Of a DNA stretch of 64,000 nucleotides, positions 8,161 to 16,421 are shown piece by piece. The first letter of the stretch is position 1, and each line of letters starts with the position of its first letter. The stretch is from DATJOJ01 sp035507035 (GTDB taxonomy: Bacteria; Acidobacteriota; Terriglobia; Terriglobales; Acidobacteriaceae), in assembly GCA_035507035.1 (NCBI GenBank), contig DATJOJ010000032.1, forward strand, positions 1-64,000, in the 5' to 3' direction. Position numbers and translations under genes: made by a program. Below the pieces are notes generated by a model, which was given only the letters and a program-made list of their open reading frames with translations, was not told the origin of the DNA and made no database searches.

Positions 8161-8640
8161 ATGACCCTCATGGACGCCAAGCAATACGACCCGGCCCGCG
8201 ATCGCAACCGCAGAAACCTGATTATTATGGTTGTCATCGTCGTCCTCATCCTCGCGTGGGTCGCCTATCATTTCCGCAATTATCCTGAGCGTGCCGCCGC
8301 CGCAAAATTTTTCGCCGCCCTGCAAAAACAGGACTATCCTTCCGCCTACGCCGTCTGGTTCAACGATCCCAGCTGGCAACGGCATCCCGCCAAATATTCC
8401 AGCTATCAATACAATGATTTTTACCGCGACTGGGGTCCTGGCGGCGAGTGGGGACTCATCAAGTCCTATCAGGTGGATTGTTCTCTGAGCCCCGGCAGTG
8501 GCAGCGGCGTGATCGTCCAACTCACTGTGAACCAGCGCGCCGAGCACACCTACGTCTGGGTTCAGAAATCCGACAAGACTCTGGCTTTCTCGCCCACTGA
8601 GATCGAATGTGGCAATTGGTGGGGCTGGCTCCTCGAATAA
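8161..8640 (+). CDS. Small single-pass membrane protein of unknown function
   Basis: A 159-residue protein with a basic N-terminus (ARDRNRRN), one membrane helix (residues 20-37, LIIMVVIVVLILAWVAY) and an extracytoplasmic domain of ~120 residues rich in aromatic residues (YNDFYRDWGPGGEWG, WWGWLLE). No family is recognised with certainty; short proteins of this layout are common in Acidobacteria. It stands alone, 101 bp after the efflux operon on the same strand and convergent with the multicopper oxidase gene. Confidence 0.7.
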   Translation: MTLMDAKQYDPARDRNRRNLIIMVVIVVLILAWVAYHFRNYPERAAAAKFFAALQKQDYPSAYAVWFNDPSWQRHPAKYSSYQYNDFYRDWGPGGEWGLIKSYQVDCSLSPGSGSGVIVQLTVNQRAEHTYVWVQKSDKTLAFSPTEIECGNWWGWLLE

Positions 8641-8663
8641 ACCTCGCCGCCGTATGGCATTAC

Positions 8664-10541
8664 TTACTGCACCACGATTTTCCCTTGCACCTTCGCATCA
8701 TTCACAATGTTTTGCACCTGCAACGGAATCTCCCCTGTCGCAGTAGGCTGAAATTCGAAATCGTAAGTTTCTCCCGATGCAATGTGCAGGCTCGCATCGC
8801 TTGTCTTTGCTAGTCGCTTCGGCAAGATTGCTCCATCCTTCGCAACTGCGCTCCACATCACCGGATGCTCCTTGCTCCCCAGCTGAAAATCTGCCGCCAG
8901 ATTCGGCGCCATATTGATCAGCCTCACACGATACCGAACTCCCCGGCTGAAAATCATCGGGTTGGGCGCTTCTTCGCCATTGATCGTGATCCGCGTAGCA
9001 AAAAAGCTGGCCTCGCGAGTACCTATCATGATCACCCGGTCCCGCTCCGCATCGTATTTCTCTCCCGGCTCTAACACAATCAGCGCGCCATAAATTCCGC
9101 CCGTGAGTTGATCCGGATCGGCGGCATGCGTGTGATAAATAAATGTCCCCGCGCGGTTCGGCGTGAATCGCGCCACGAAACTTCCCCCCGGTGGAATCGC
9201 CGGCGTCACCCGACCCGCTGTCCCTCCTCCAACCACACCGTCGTAATACGCATCCAGCTCCAGCCCATGCCAATGGATGGTCGTCGGCTCAGTAAGGTGG
9301 TTCGTGACCGTGATCTCTACGGGTTCGCCCCGCGTAACCACGATTGGCGGTCCCATAGATTTCTCAACCGACGCCACAATCTTCTTTCCCTCCCGCACCG
9401 AGCACGTAAAGGTTGGTGACTTTCCGCTGGCCACCGTCGGTTCCACTACCAGATCGAGTCTATGCGAAGGCGCTGGATCCTCTGCCGCCTTCTGACCCGG
9501 CGCTGGTTTTACGCTGGTTACTAGGACGAGTCCGGCCATGTCGTTCATCGCGGCCATCGCATCATGGTGCTCCGCAGCCGTCATAGGCGAACCGTATGTG
9601 GGCGACTCCATCTCCTTGATGACCGGCACGCGCTCCTCCACGGAAACGTGTCCCTGAAAGTGACAATGAAATAGCCAACGCCCTGGATGTTGCGGCGTCC
9701 ATTCCATCATCATGGTATGCGCGGCTGCCAAGTTCTCGGTCACCACCGATTGCTGATCCCCCTCTGTAAACACCGTCTCCGACTCGGCATCTCCCAGCGT
9801 CAACAGTTTGTAAAACGCACCATGCAGGTGCATCGGATGCTCAAAAAACGTTGCGTTGATCACCCGCCAGCGGATGGTCTCGCCCTCGGTGTATTCCAGC
9901 GGCTCCGTATACGGATAGGACTTCCCATTAATGCTGACAATTTCTTCCCCGCCGTGCAGTACATCTGGCGGCACCAACATAAGGTTCAAGACAAAAATGC
10001 GATCGGCAGTCACATGTCCGATGGGATCTACAACAAACGCCCCCGTGAGAAACGCGTCTGCGCGCACTGGCATCACTGCCTTCGCCGAAGTGGTCGTCTT
10101 GGCCCAATAAAAATAGGTTCCTGCCGCACCCGCTGCAAAGCTCAAATCGCGGCTCTCGCCCGCCGCAAGCTCAATGCCCGCGTTCGCATCGCCGGGACGC
10201 GGGTTGAATCCGAACAACGTGGCTTTGTCCTTCAAGTTGTTCATGATCTTAACGCGGACAGTCGTGCCTACTGGCATGCGAAGCAGCGGTCCGGGAATCT
10301 GTGCTGCCTTTCCAACTTCCGCGAACGCTGGCACAAACACCGGAGGTCCATCCTCCGCCTCCGGCCGCCATGTGCCGTTTCGTAATTCCAGTTGGACGGT
10401 TAGAACTCCATTTTCCAGTTTCCCTGCGGGAGTGCGATTTTGGTTAGCAACGATTTCATCGGAGGCGGCCGCATGAGCCAGTGCTGTTGCGAGAAGGCAC
10501 ACCACAACCCATAAAGACGAGGTACGCGAAGTGGAACGCAT
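8664..10541 (-). CDS. Secreted four-cupredoxin multicopper oxidase with swapped ligand order
   Basis: A 625-residue protein with a signal peptide (SSLWVVVCLLATALAHAA). Four cupredoxin-like domains are inferred. Domain 1 lacks copper ligands (LFGFN and YFYWAK where HWHG and HxH would be). Domain 2 carries HPMHLHG (235-241) and HCHFQGH (292-298): the type 1 ligands H235, C293, H298 plus half the trinuclear site. Domain 3 carries HWHG (423-426) and HTH (470-472), the other half. Domain 4 lacks ligands. In ordinary laccase-type oxidases the HWHG/HxH half comes first. The position usually holding the axial Met/Leu is Glu303. It probably oxidises metal ions or phenolics in the periplasm. ATG 10541 begins the signal peptide; GGGGTT lies upstream. 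Confidence 0.85.
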   Translation of the reverse strand: MRSTSRTSSLWVVVCLLATALAHAAASDEIVANQNRTPAGKLENGVLTVQLELRNGTWRPEAEDGPPVFVPAFAEVGKAAQIPGPLLRMPVGTTVRVKIMNNLKDKATLFGFNPRPGDANAGIELAAGESRDLSFAAGAAGTYFYWAKTTTSAKAVMPVRADAFLTGAFVVDPIGHVTADRIFVLNLMLVPPDVLHGGEEIVSINGKSYPYTEPLEYTEGETIRWRVINATFFEHPMHLHGAFYKLLTLGDAESETVFTEGDQQSVVTENLAAAHTMMMEWTPQHPGRWLFHCHFQGHVSVEERVPVIKEMESPTYGSPMTAAEHHDAMAAMNDMAGLVLVTSVKPAPGQKAAEDPAPSHRLDLVVEPTVASGKSPTFTCSVREGKKIVASVEKSMGPPIVVTRGEPVEITVTNHLTEPTTIHWHGLELDAYYDGVVGGGTAGRVTPAIPPGGSFVARFTPNRAGTFIYHTHAADPDQLTGGIYGALIVLEPGEKYDAERDRVIMIGTREASFFATRITINGEEAPNPMIFSRGVRYRVRLINMAPNLAADFQLGSKEHPVMWSAVAKDGAILPKRLAKTSDASLHIASGETYDFEFQPTATGEIPLQVQNIVNDAKVQGKIVVQ

Positions 10542-10665
10542 GTTGTAACCCCAATTGGCCGCCAATTATCTCACACGCTTTAGCTTTTACCGCCCACTTT
10601 CGCAGGGCAACCCGGTCTCTCGCAAACCAATCCTAAAGAGCTGCCTTTCAGCAAGGAGACTCTCG

Positions 10666-11178
10666 ATGCGTCATCAAATGCTGGCACTTTCTTTATTGCC
10701 GGGGCTTCTCTTATGTTCCGCAAGCGCTCAACAGAAAGCCTCCAGTCGCACTGCAGAAGTTACCGTCCGGGGTTGCATCACCGGGGGCGAACGCTACACC
10801 TTCATGCAAGCCGGCACTGGCGCCATGTTTCAACTGCAAGGTGAGACCGATCGCTTCGCTCCGGTCCGGGGGAAACTCGTCGAGATTACCGCCGATGAAT
10901 TTGCGCCCCGCGATCACTCAGAACTTCCCATTCTGAGCGTCAACAATATGCGACTCGTCGCCGACAAGTGCCCAATCCATGCGCATCCCGAATCGAAAGC
11001 AGCGAATCCGGCTCCCGCCAATCGTCCCAGTACCCGCGAAAATCCCGCCACTACTCCCTACACGGACCCCGGGACCGCAACCCAAGCTCCGCCTAACGAG
11101 AATGATCCAAACATTTCGGGCGCCGAGGGGCCCCCGAGTCCTGGCACCGGGAATCCTCCGAAACCGCCTCAGCAGTGA
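10666..11178 (+). CDS. Small secreted protein with a Pro/Asn-rich tail
   Basis: A 170-residue protein, divergent from the multicopper oxidase. The start ATG 10666 has a good ribosome site (AAGGAG, 8 bp upstream) and opens a signal peptide (LALSLLPGLLLCSASAQ). A conserved-looking core follows (EVTVRGCITGGERYTFMQAG ... GKLVEITADEF), resembling small acidobacterial exported proteins with an OB-like beta fold, and then a disordered tail of ~55 residues rich in Pro, Asn and Thr. Function unknown. Confidence 0.7.
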   Translation: MRHQMLALSLLPGLLLCSASAQQKASSRTAEVTVRGCITGGERYTFMQAGTGAMFQLQGETDRFAPVRGKLVEITADEFAPRDHSELPILSVNNMRLVADKCPIHAHPESKAANPAPANRPSTRENPATTPYTDPGTATQAPPNENDPNISGAEGPPSPGTGNPPKPPQQ

Positions 11179-12021
11179 GCATCTGTTCGTTTCTTGTGCT
11201 CTCGTTGTGGAAATTAGGACCATTCTTCCTGCGAACAGCGATGAGACGGTGTCAGAGATTGCCGAATCAGCCTGTGTGTGTTGAAGTGCAAATCCCAGCC
11301 TTCTTTTTGTTCACTGCACCACAAGTTTGGAATTGACCCTCCCTCCGCTCGCGAGTAGATTCGGCTCACCTTGCTTCAGAAACAAGCTGACAACGAAAAA
11401 CCGGCAACCGAGAACCGTCTTTCCCTCCCCAAGGGCGATCGAAGTGAAGAACACGGTCGCCGTACGGCAAATTTATCGCCTACGTCTCGATTGAACCGTC
11501 GGAACCGGCCGTCGCCGTCTGTCAAAAGGCCGTATCTCCAGCTCAAATCCGGAGGCGGACCGTAAGCCCCACTACTGCGTGGGTTTAGGCGCTAGTGGAT
11601 CGAGTTTTGTGGAAAACTGGTCCGCGAAGCAGGCATCGCCGCAGTTAATTCCTTTCAGATACAATATATAGGTATTCACTATTGACAACCACAACCTGCA
11701 GGAGTACTGTTGCCATCCCATAGGGCTGTGAAAACGCCCTCGGAAAACAGGGCGATGCAACAGAGAAAGCGTCGGTCGGGTGCCCCACTCAAGCCGATTT
11801 TGCTTGAGTGGGGAAGTGGAAGTGAGGTGCTTCCTCAAAACCCGTGTTTTAGCTGACGGCGGAGAGCTGACAGCGGTTTTTGCGGTGGCCGTTCCGCGGT
11901 TCCGGTTTAGCCGGACTTCCCCCCGCGGGGCGACAACAGCTTGACAATGAAAATCTGAAGGGTGGCCCAACCCTTAACCAAGCGCTCTTCGCAAGGTTAG
12001 GGTGGGAAAGTTGGCTGGATT
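11179..12021. other. Long gene-free stretch before the nrdJ leader
   Basis: No supportable gene in about 840 bp. Short frames at 11371-11565 (+) and 11572-11970 (-) lack ribosome sites and family resemblance. One REP-like hairpin lies at 11783-11813. The rest looks like degenerate intergenic sequence, including paired fragments around 11950-12010 (AAGGGTGG ... AGGGTGGG). Confidence 0.5.
11783..11813 (-). repeat. REP-like hairpin, isolated copy
   Basis: A perfect 12-bp stem, CCCCACTCAAGC with GCTTGAGTGGGG, around a 7-nt loop CGATTTT. This is the reverse orientation of the hairpin unit in the 18922-19192 array, about 7 kb from the RAYT gene thought to mobilise it. Confidence 0.7.
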
Positions 12022-12275
12022 TGAAAGGGTGCACCTTTGGGTGCGCCAATAACTGCTCTTTACCATCTGTCATTCCGAGCCGATCGTAGCCGCGAATGCG
12101 CGGCGAGGCCGTGCGAGGAATCTGCAGTTACGCGTTTGGGTGGCGCAGCGCTTTAGCGCTGCGATAGCGTCTTGTTTTTGACAGGCGCTTTAGCGCCCGA
12201 GGTACAACCGGGAAGGGCACGACTTTAGTCGTGCCGATTGAGGAACTAAGAAAAAGACACGTGCCCTTAGGGCGC
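12022..12275. repeat. Cluster of small hairpins upstream of nrdJ
   Basis: Five hairpins lie within 250 bp. Three have perfect stems and the same TTTA loop: 12144-12163 (CGCAGCGC stem), 12184-12197 (GGCGC stem) and 12216-12235 (GGCACGAC stem). Weaker ones are at 12031-12044 and 12261-12275. A fragment like dispersed sequence near 17545 (CGAGGAATCTG) is at 12111-12125. Stems differ while the loop is kept. Their effect on nrdJ is unknown; no cobalamin riboswitch was recognised. Confidence 0.6.
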
Positions 12276-12332
12276 AACTATCAGCGACGAACCGTGCGGC
12301 AACACATCTTTAATAAGTAAGGAGACCCCAGA

Positions 12333-15308
12333 ATGTCGGAAGTTACAGAGAAGCGAGCCCCCGTTACCGTCGAAACTTCGGCGGCGCCCAACACCAAGAA
12401 AGCCCCCGGTCTCACCTTCCGTCGCTTGTTCACCAAGCCCGGCGTCTCGCCTTATGACGAGATCGAGTGGGAGCGCCGCACCGCCGCCATCACCGACGCT
12501 CATGGCAACGTGATCTTCGAGCAGAAAGATGTCGAGGTTCCCAAAGATTGGTCGATGACTGCAACCAACATCGTCGCTTCGAAGTATCTGCACGGAACTC
12601 TCGGCACGCCCGAGCGCGAAAGCGGCGTGCGCGCTTTGATTACTCGTGTCGCAGAAACCATTCGTGACTGGGGTCTCGCTCAGGGCTACTTCCGCACTCC
12701 CGAAGATGGCGCTACGTTCCACGACGAACTCGCCCACATTCTTCTGCGCCAATATGTCGCCTTCAACTCGCCCGTCTGGTTCAACGTCGGCTGCGATCGC
12801 ATTGAGCCCAACTCCGACGCCACCAACTGGCACTGGAATCCTGCGCTTGGCCGCGTCGAATTCAGTGTCACCGGCTATAAAACGCCGCAATGCTCCGCCT
12901 GCTTCATCAACTCGGTAAAAGATTCTCTCGACTCGATCCTGACCCTCGCCAAGACCGAAGGCATGCTCTTCAAGTGGGGGTCCGGCACCGGTACGAATCT
13001 TTCTCCGCTGCGCTCTTCGACCGAAGGCCTTAGCGGTGGCGGTACTGCCAGCGGCCCGCTCAGCTTCATGAAAGGTTTCGATGCCTTCGCCGGCGTCATC
13101 AAGTCCGGCGGCAAAACTCGCCGCGCTGCCAAGATGGTCATCCTCAACGTCGACCATCCCGACATCGTCGACTTCGTCGAGTGCAAAGCCAAAGAAGAGG
13201 CCAAAGCTCACGCCCTCGTCGCCATGGGCTACGACGGCTCGCATCCCGACTCCGACGCCTACTCGTCCATCTTCTTCCAGAACGCCAACAACTCCGTCCG
13301 CGTCACCGACGACTTCATGTACGCCGTCGTCCGCGACACCGATTTCTCCACCAAGGCCGTGATCGGCGGCGGTGTCATGAATACTTACAAGGCCAAAGAT
13401 CTGCTGAAGAAGATCTCCGACGCCACTTGGCAGTGCGGCGATCCCGGAATGCAGTTCGATACCACCGTCAACCGCTGGCACACCTCGAAGAACACCGCTC
13501 GCATCAATGCTTCGAATCCTTGCTCGGAGTACATGTTCCTCGACGACTCTGCTTGCAACCTGGCCAGCCTCAACCTGCTGAAGTTTGCGCCCAACGGCAC
13601 GTTTGACGTCGAGGCTTATCGCCATGCCGTCGATGTCGTCATCACCGCGCAGGAAATTCTCGTCGACAACGCCGGTTATCCCACCGAGATGATCGCCCGC
13701 AACTCGCACGACTATCGTCCGCTCGGCCTCGGCTATGCCAATCTCGGCGCGCTGCTCATGGCTTGCGGCCTGCCCTACGACTCCGACGCTGGCCGCGACT
13801 ACGCTGCCTGCGTCACCGCCATCATGTGCGGCCAGGCTTATCTGCAGTCATCCAAGATCGCCGAACTCTGCGAGCCTCTGATCCCCGCGACCGAGCCCAC
13901 AAAGAAAGGCCTCGCCGAGACTAATCTCGGCTCTAACGTGATGCCCGGCGGCGCTTGCCCCGGCTGGTACATCAACCGCGAGCCGTTCCTCGACGTCATC
14001 CGCATGCACCGCGCCTCGGTCAACAACATTAACAAGGGCAACGTCCCTGCCTCGCTCTACGACGCCTCCAAGTCCTCCTGGGACGACGCTCTCGCTCACG
14101 GCGAAAAATTCGGCTATCGCAACTCGCAGGTCACCGTGCTCGCTCCCACCGGCACCATCGGTTTCATGATGGACTGCGACACTACCGGCGTCGAGCCTGA
14201 CCTCGCTCTCGTGAAATACAAAAAGCTGGTCGGCGGAGGGATGATCAAAATCGTCAACCAGACCGTGCCGACCGCGCTGTTCAAGCTCGGCTACTCGCAC
14301 GACGAAGCCGACAAGATCGTCAGCTACATCGACGCCACCGGCACCATCGAAGGCGCGCCCCACATCAAGGACGACCATCTCGCCGTCTTCGATTGTTCCT
14401 TCAAACCGGCCAAGGGCACGCGCTCCATCCACTACATGGGACATCTCAAGATGATGGCGGCCACGCAGCCCTTCATCTCCGGCGCGATCTCCAAGACCGT
14501 CAACTTGCCCGAAGCCGCCACCGTCGAAGACATCATGGAGGCCTACCTGCAGGCCTGGAAGCTCGGCCTCAAAGCGGTCGCCGTCTATCGCGACGGCTGC
14601 AAGAAGTCGCAGCCGCTCAGCGCCGCCGGCACCAAAACTGCGCAATCAGGAAATCAAGCCTCTGTGGCCCCTGTGTTAGAACCCGAAGACCTCAACGCGC
14701 CGCCGCGCGCCGTTCGTCACAAAATGCCTGACGAGCGTGCCTCGGTCACGCACAAATTCAACGTCGGCGGACACGAGGGCTACATCACCGTCGGCCTCTA
14801 CCCCAACGGCGAGCCCGGCGAAATCTTCATCACCATGGCCAAGGAAGGCTCGACCGTCAGCGGCCTGATGGACAGCTTCTCCTGCGCCATCTCGCTGGCC
14901 CTGCAACACGGCGTGCCGCTCAAAATGCTGTGCGAGAAATTTGCCCACACCCGCTTCGAACCCAGCGGCTGGAGCGGCAATCCCGACATCGGCTTCGCCA
15001 AGTCGATCATGGATTACATCTTCCGCTGGCTGCATCTGCGCTTCCTCACCGGACAGCAGCAGATGCTGTTCGAAAACCTCGGCTTCAAACGCTCGGCCAC
15101 GCAACTGCCGGAAGCCGGCGATTTGAGCTCGTCACCAACCACCAACGACCGAGGGCCGGCGACGGGTTCCATTCACGCCGCCGACGCTCTCGCCGGGATT
15201 GTCGACCTGGGCGACGCGCCGACTTGCAGCTTCTGTGGATCGATTATGACCCGCAACGGCAGTTGCTACCGCTGCATGAGCTGCGGCAGCACGAGCGGAT
15301 GTAGCTAG
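12333..15308 (+). CDS. nrdJ: Vitamin B12-dependent (class II) ribonucleoside-diphosphate reductase
   Basis: A 991-residue adenosylcobalamin-dependent ribonucleotide reductase, which reduces ribonucleotides to deoxyribonucleotides with or without oxygen. The catalytic core holds PQCSACFINSVKDSLDSI (one redox Cys), the NPCSE motif with the radical Cys at 397, and PTGTIGFMMDCDTTGVEP. The C-terminus has a Cys-rich tail (CSFCGS ... CYRCMSCGSTSGC), a zinc-ribbon-like or thiol-exchange element. The start has an AAGGAG ribosome site 9 bp away. A low-complexity segment near residues 775-785 (ASVAPVLEPED) lies in the linker to the C-terminal domain. Its stop codon overlaps palindrome I, which could help end transcription. 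Confidence 0.95.
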   Translation: MSEVTEKRAPVTVETSAAPNTKKAPGLTFRRLFTKPGVSPYDEIEWERRTAAITDAHGNVIFEQKDVEVPKDWSMTATNIVASKYLHGTLGTPERESGVRALITRVAETIRDWGLAQGYFRTPEDGATFHDELAHILLRQYVAFNSPVWFNVGCDRIEPNSDATNWHWNPALGRVEFSVTGYKTPQCSACFINSVKDSLDSILTLAKTEGMLFKWGSGTGTNLSPLRSSTEGLSGGGTASGPLSFMKGFDAFAGVIKSGGKTRRAAKMVILNVDHPDIVDFVECKAKEEAKAHALVAMGYDGSHPDSDAYSSIFFQNANNSVRVTDDFMYAVVRDTDFSTKAVIGGGVMNTYKAKDLLKKISDATWQCGDPGMQFDTTVNRWHTSKNTARINASNPCSEYMFLDDSACNLASLNLLKFAPNGTFDVEAYRHAVDVVITAQEILVDNAGYPTEMIARNSHDYRPLGLGYANLGALLMACGLPYDSDAGRDYAACVTAIMCGQAYLQSSKIAELCEPLIPATEPTKKGLAETNLGSNVMPGGACPGWYINREPFLDVIRMHRASVNNINKGNVPASLYDASKSSWDDALAHGEKFGYRNSQVTVLAPTGTIGFMMDCDTTGVEPDLALVKYKKLVGGGMIKIVNQTVPTALFKLGYSHDEADKIVSYIDATGTIEGAPHIKDDHLAVFDCSFKPAKGTRSIHYMGHLKMMAATQPFISGAISKTVNLPEAATVEDIMEAYLQAWKLGLKAVAVYRDGCKKSQPLSAAGTKTAQSGNQASVAPVLEPEDLNAPPRAVRHKMPDERASVTHKFNVGGHEGYITVGLYPNGEPGEIFITMAKEGSTVSGLMDSFSCAISLALQHGVPLKMLCEKFAHTRFEPSGWSGNPDIGFAKSIMDYIFRWLHLRFLTGQQQMLFENLGFKRSATQLPEAGDLSSSPTTNDRGPATGSIHAADALAGIVDLGDAPTCSFCGSIMTRNGSCYRCMSCGSTSGCS

Positions 15309-15348
15309 ACAGCTATCACTAGGTATATATACCTAGTGATAGCAGTCT
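15307..15348. repeat. Palindrome I, core GGTATATATACC
   Basis: Bases 15312-15343 form a perfect 32-bp palindrome without a spacer, centred on GGTATATATACC (outer arm GCTATCACTA). After one A/A mismatch the symmetry continues with AGAC/GTCT. It starts at the nrdJ stop codon. It shares its 12-bp core, but not its arms, with palindromes II and III. Confidence 0.85.
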
Positions 15349-15403
15349 GTTGAATTAGTTATCCGATTCATAATTATAGCCCTTAACAGTTAAATACCCC
15401 ATT

Positions 15404-15431
15404 CACCAAAGGGTATATATACCCTTTGGTG
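15404..15431. repeat. Palindrome II, core GGTATATATACC
   Basis: A perfect 28-bp palindrome: arm CACCAAAG around the GGTATATATACC core. It lies 20 bp upstream of the -35 box proposed for abiEi. The symmetry ends sharply at both sides. Confidence 0.85.
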
Positions 15432-15451
15432 TTTTTCCTCTATTGTCGCGT

Positions 15452-15481
15452 TTGCTATCCCTAACATTTCGGCAGTATGAT
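15452..15481 (+). promoter_or_regulatory. Likely abiEi promoter
   Basis: A -35 box TTGCTA (15452-15457), an 18-bp spacer and a -10 box TATGAT (15476-15481). The start of transcription would be near 15488, inside palindrome III, so a protein bound there would block initiation. Confidence 0.45.
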
Positions 15482-15531
15482 TTCTCAGGAAAACAGCTCG
15501 GTATATATACCGAGCTGTCTTCCTGAGAAAT
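15480..15531. promoter_or_regulatory. Palindrome III, likely abiEi operator
   Basis: A 52-bp palindrome with a single mismatched pair (15492/15519), again centred on GGTATATATACC, with inner arm ACAGCTC and outer arm ATTTCTCAGGAA. It ends 9 bp before the abiEi ATG and overlaps the predicted transcription start and ribosome-binding region. Related AbiEi proteins are known to bind inverted repeats at their own promoter. Confidence 0.6.
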
Positions 15532-15539
15532 GAACGCAA

Positions 15540-16421
15540 ATGCCTAGACTGCCGTCCCGTATAGAGATCGCCAAGGCCGATATCGTCAAGCTATTCGACG
15601 AAAACCCTAAACGTGTATACACCAAGGCAGACTTAGCCAAAGTCCTCTTTGAGAATCGCAGATTTTGGCGGCTGGCGAAGAGCACGACGGTCGCAGATTT
15701 CATCGCATTCCTGATCGAAAGATCAAGGCTGAGGGCCGTAAGCTTGGCCTCGGCTCGATACCCAGGTTTTGTGCGTTATGCTTGGGGCGAAGTTTCGTCA
15801 TACCAGGTTGGGCTCTCCGTACGACCCAGATCCTACCTCTCTCACGAGACGGCTGTTTTTCTACTCGGTCTCACGGATGCAATCCCCAACGTGATATACG
15901 TCAATCAGGAGCAGAGCCCCAAGCCGACGCCGTCGGGCGGGTTGACACAGGATTCGGTCGATCGGGCATTTTCGAATCAGCAGCGAAAATCTAGCTACAT
16001 TCTGGAATACGAGCAGTCACGCATAATCCTGCTGAGCGGAAAAAACACGGGTAACCTGGGCGTTGTGAAGAGTACCGGACCTTTTCAAGAGCAACTGGAT
16101 CTGACAGGTGTGGAAAGGACCCTCATCGACATTGCGGTTCGGCCGATTTATGCCGGCGGCGTTTTTAGTGTGCTTGAAGTGTACAAATCTGCAGCGGATC
16201 GCGTCTCTGTAAATGCGCTCGTCGCCATGCTAAAGAAGCTCAATTACACCTATCCTTACCATCAAGTAATCGGTTTTTACATGCAGCGGGCTGGGTACGA
16301 TCAGAAGAGATACTCCCGGCTTAAGCACCTGGGATTGAACTTCGATTTCTACGTCTCCTACGGGATGAAGGAGCCGCAATTCGATCGTGAGTGGCGGTTA
16401 CACTACCCAAAGGGGCTGTAA
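15540..16421 (+). CDS. abiEi: AbiEi-type antitoxin / transcriptional regulator (type IV TA)
   Basis: A 293-residue protein. The N-terminal ~75 residues (IEIAKADIVKLFDENPKRVYTKADLAKVL) look like a winged helix. The middle has RPRSYLSHETAVFLLGLTD, and the later GVERTLIDIAVRPIYAGGV matches the AbiEi pattern ER-T-LID-A-RP-Y-GG. AbiEi proteins repress their own promoter and neutralise the AbiEii nucleotidyltransferase without direct binding. The cognate toxin is normally downstream on the same strand; here it lies on the opposite strand with 24 bp of 3' overlap. ATG 15540 has no clear ribosome site; palindrome III ends 9 bp before it. Confidence 0.75.
   Translation: MPRLPSRIEIAKADIVKLFDENPKRVYTKADLAKVLFENRRFWRLAKSTTVADFIAFLIERSRLRAVSLASARYPGFVRYAWGEVSSYQVGLSVRPRSYLSHETAVFLLGLTDAIPNVIYVNQEQSPKPTPSGGLTQDSVDRAFSNQQRKSSYILEYEQSRIILLSGKNTGNLGVVKSTGPFQEQLDLTGVERTLIDIAVRPIYAGGVFSVLEVYKSAADRVSVNALVAMLKKLNYTYPYHQVIGFYMQRAGYDQKRYSRLKHLGLNFDFYVSYGMKEPQFDREWRLHYPKGL

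Noticed and set aside
11572..11970. A small minus-strand gene of 132 residues
   Set aside because: No ribosome site, no family, and it translates a REP-like hairpin.
12022..12332. A cobalamin riboswitch before the B12-dependent nrdJ
   Set aside because: No B12-box-like conserved core was seen; only short hairpins are present.
12267..13709. A 480-residue open frame on the minus strand inside nrdJ
   Set aside because: It is the antisense of a strongly conserved gene in GC-rich sequence, with no ribosome site or family resemblance.
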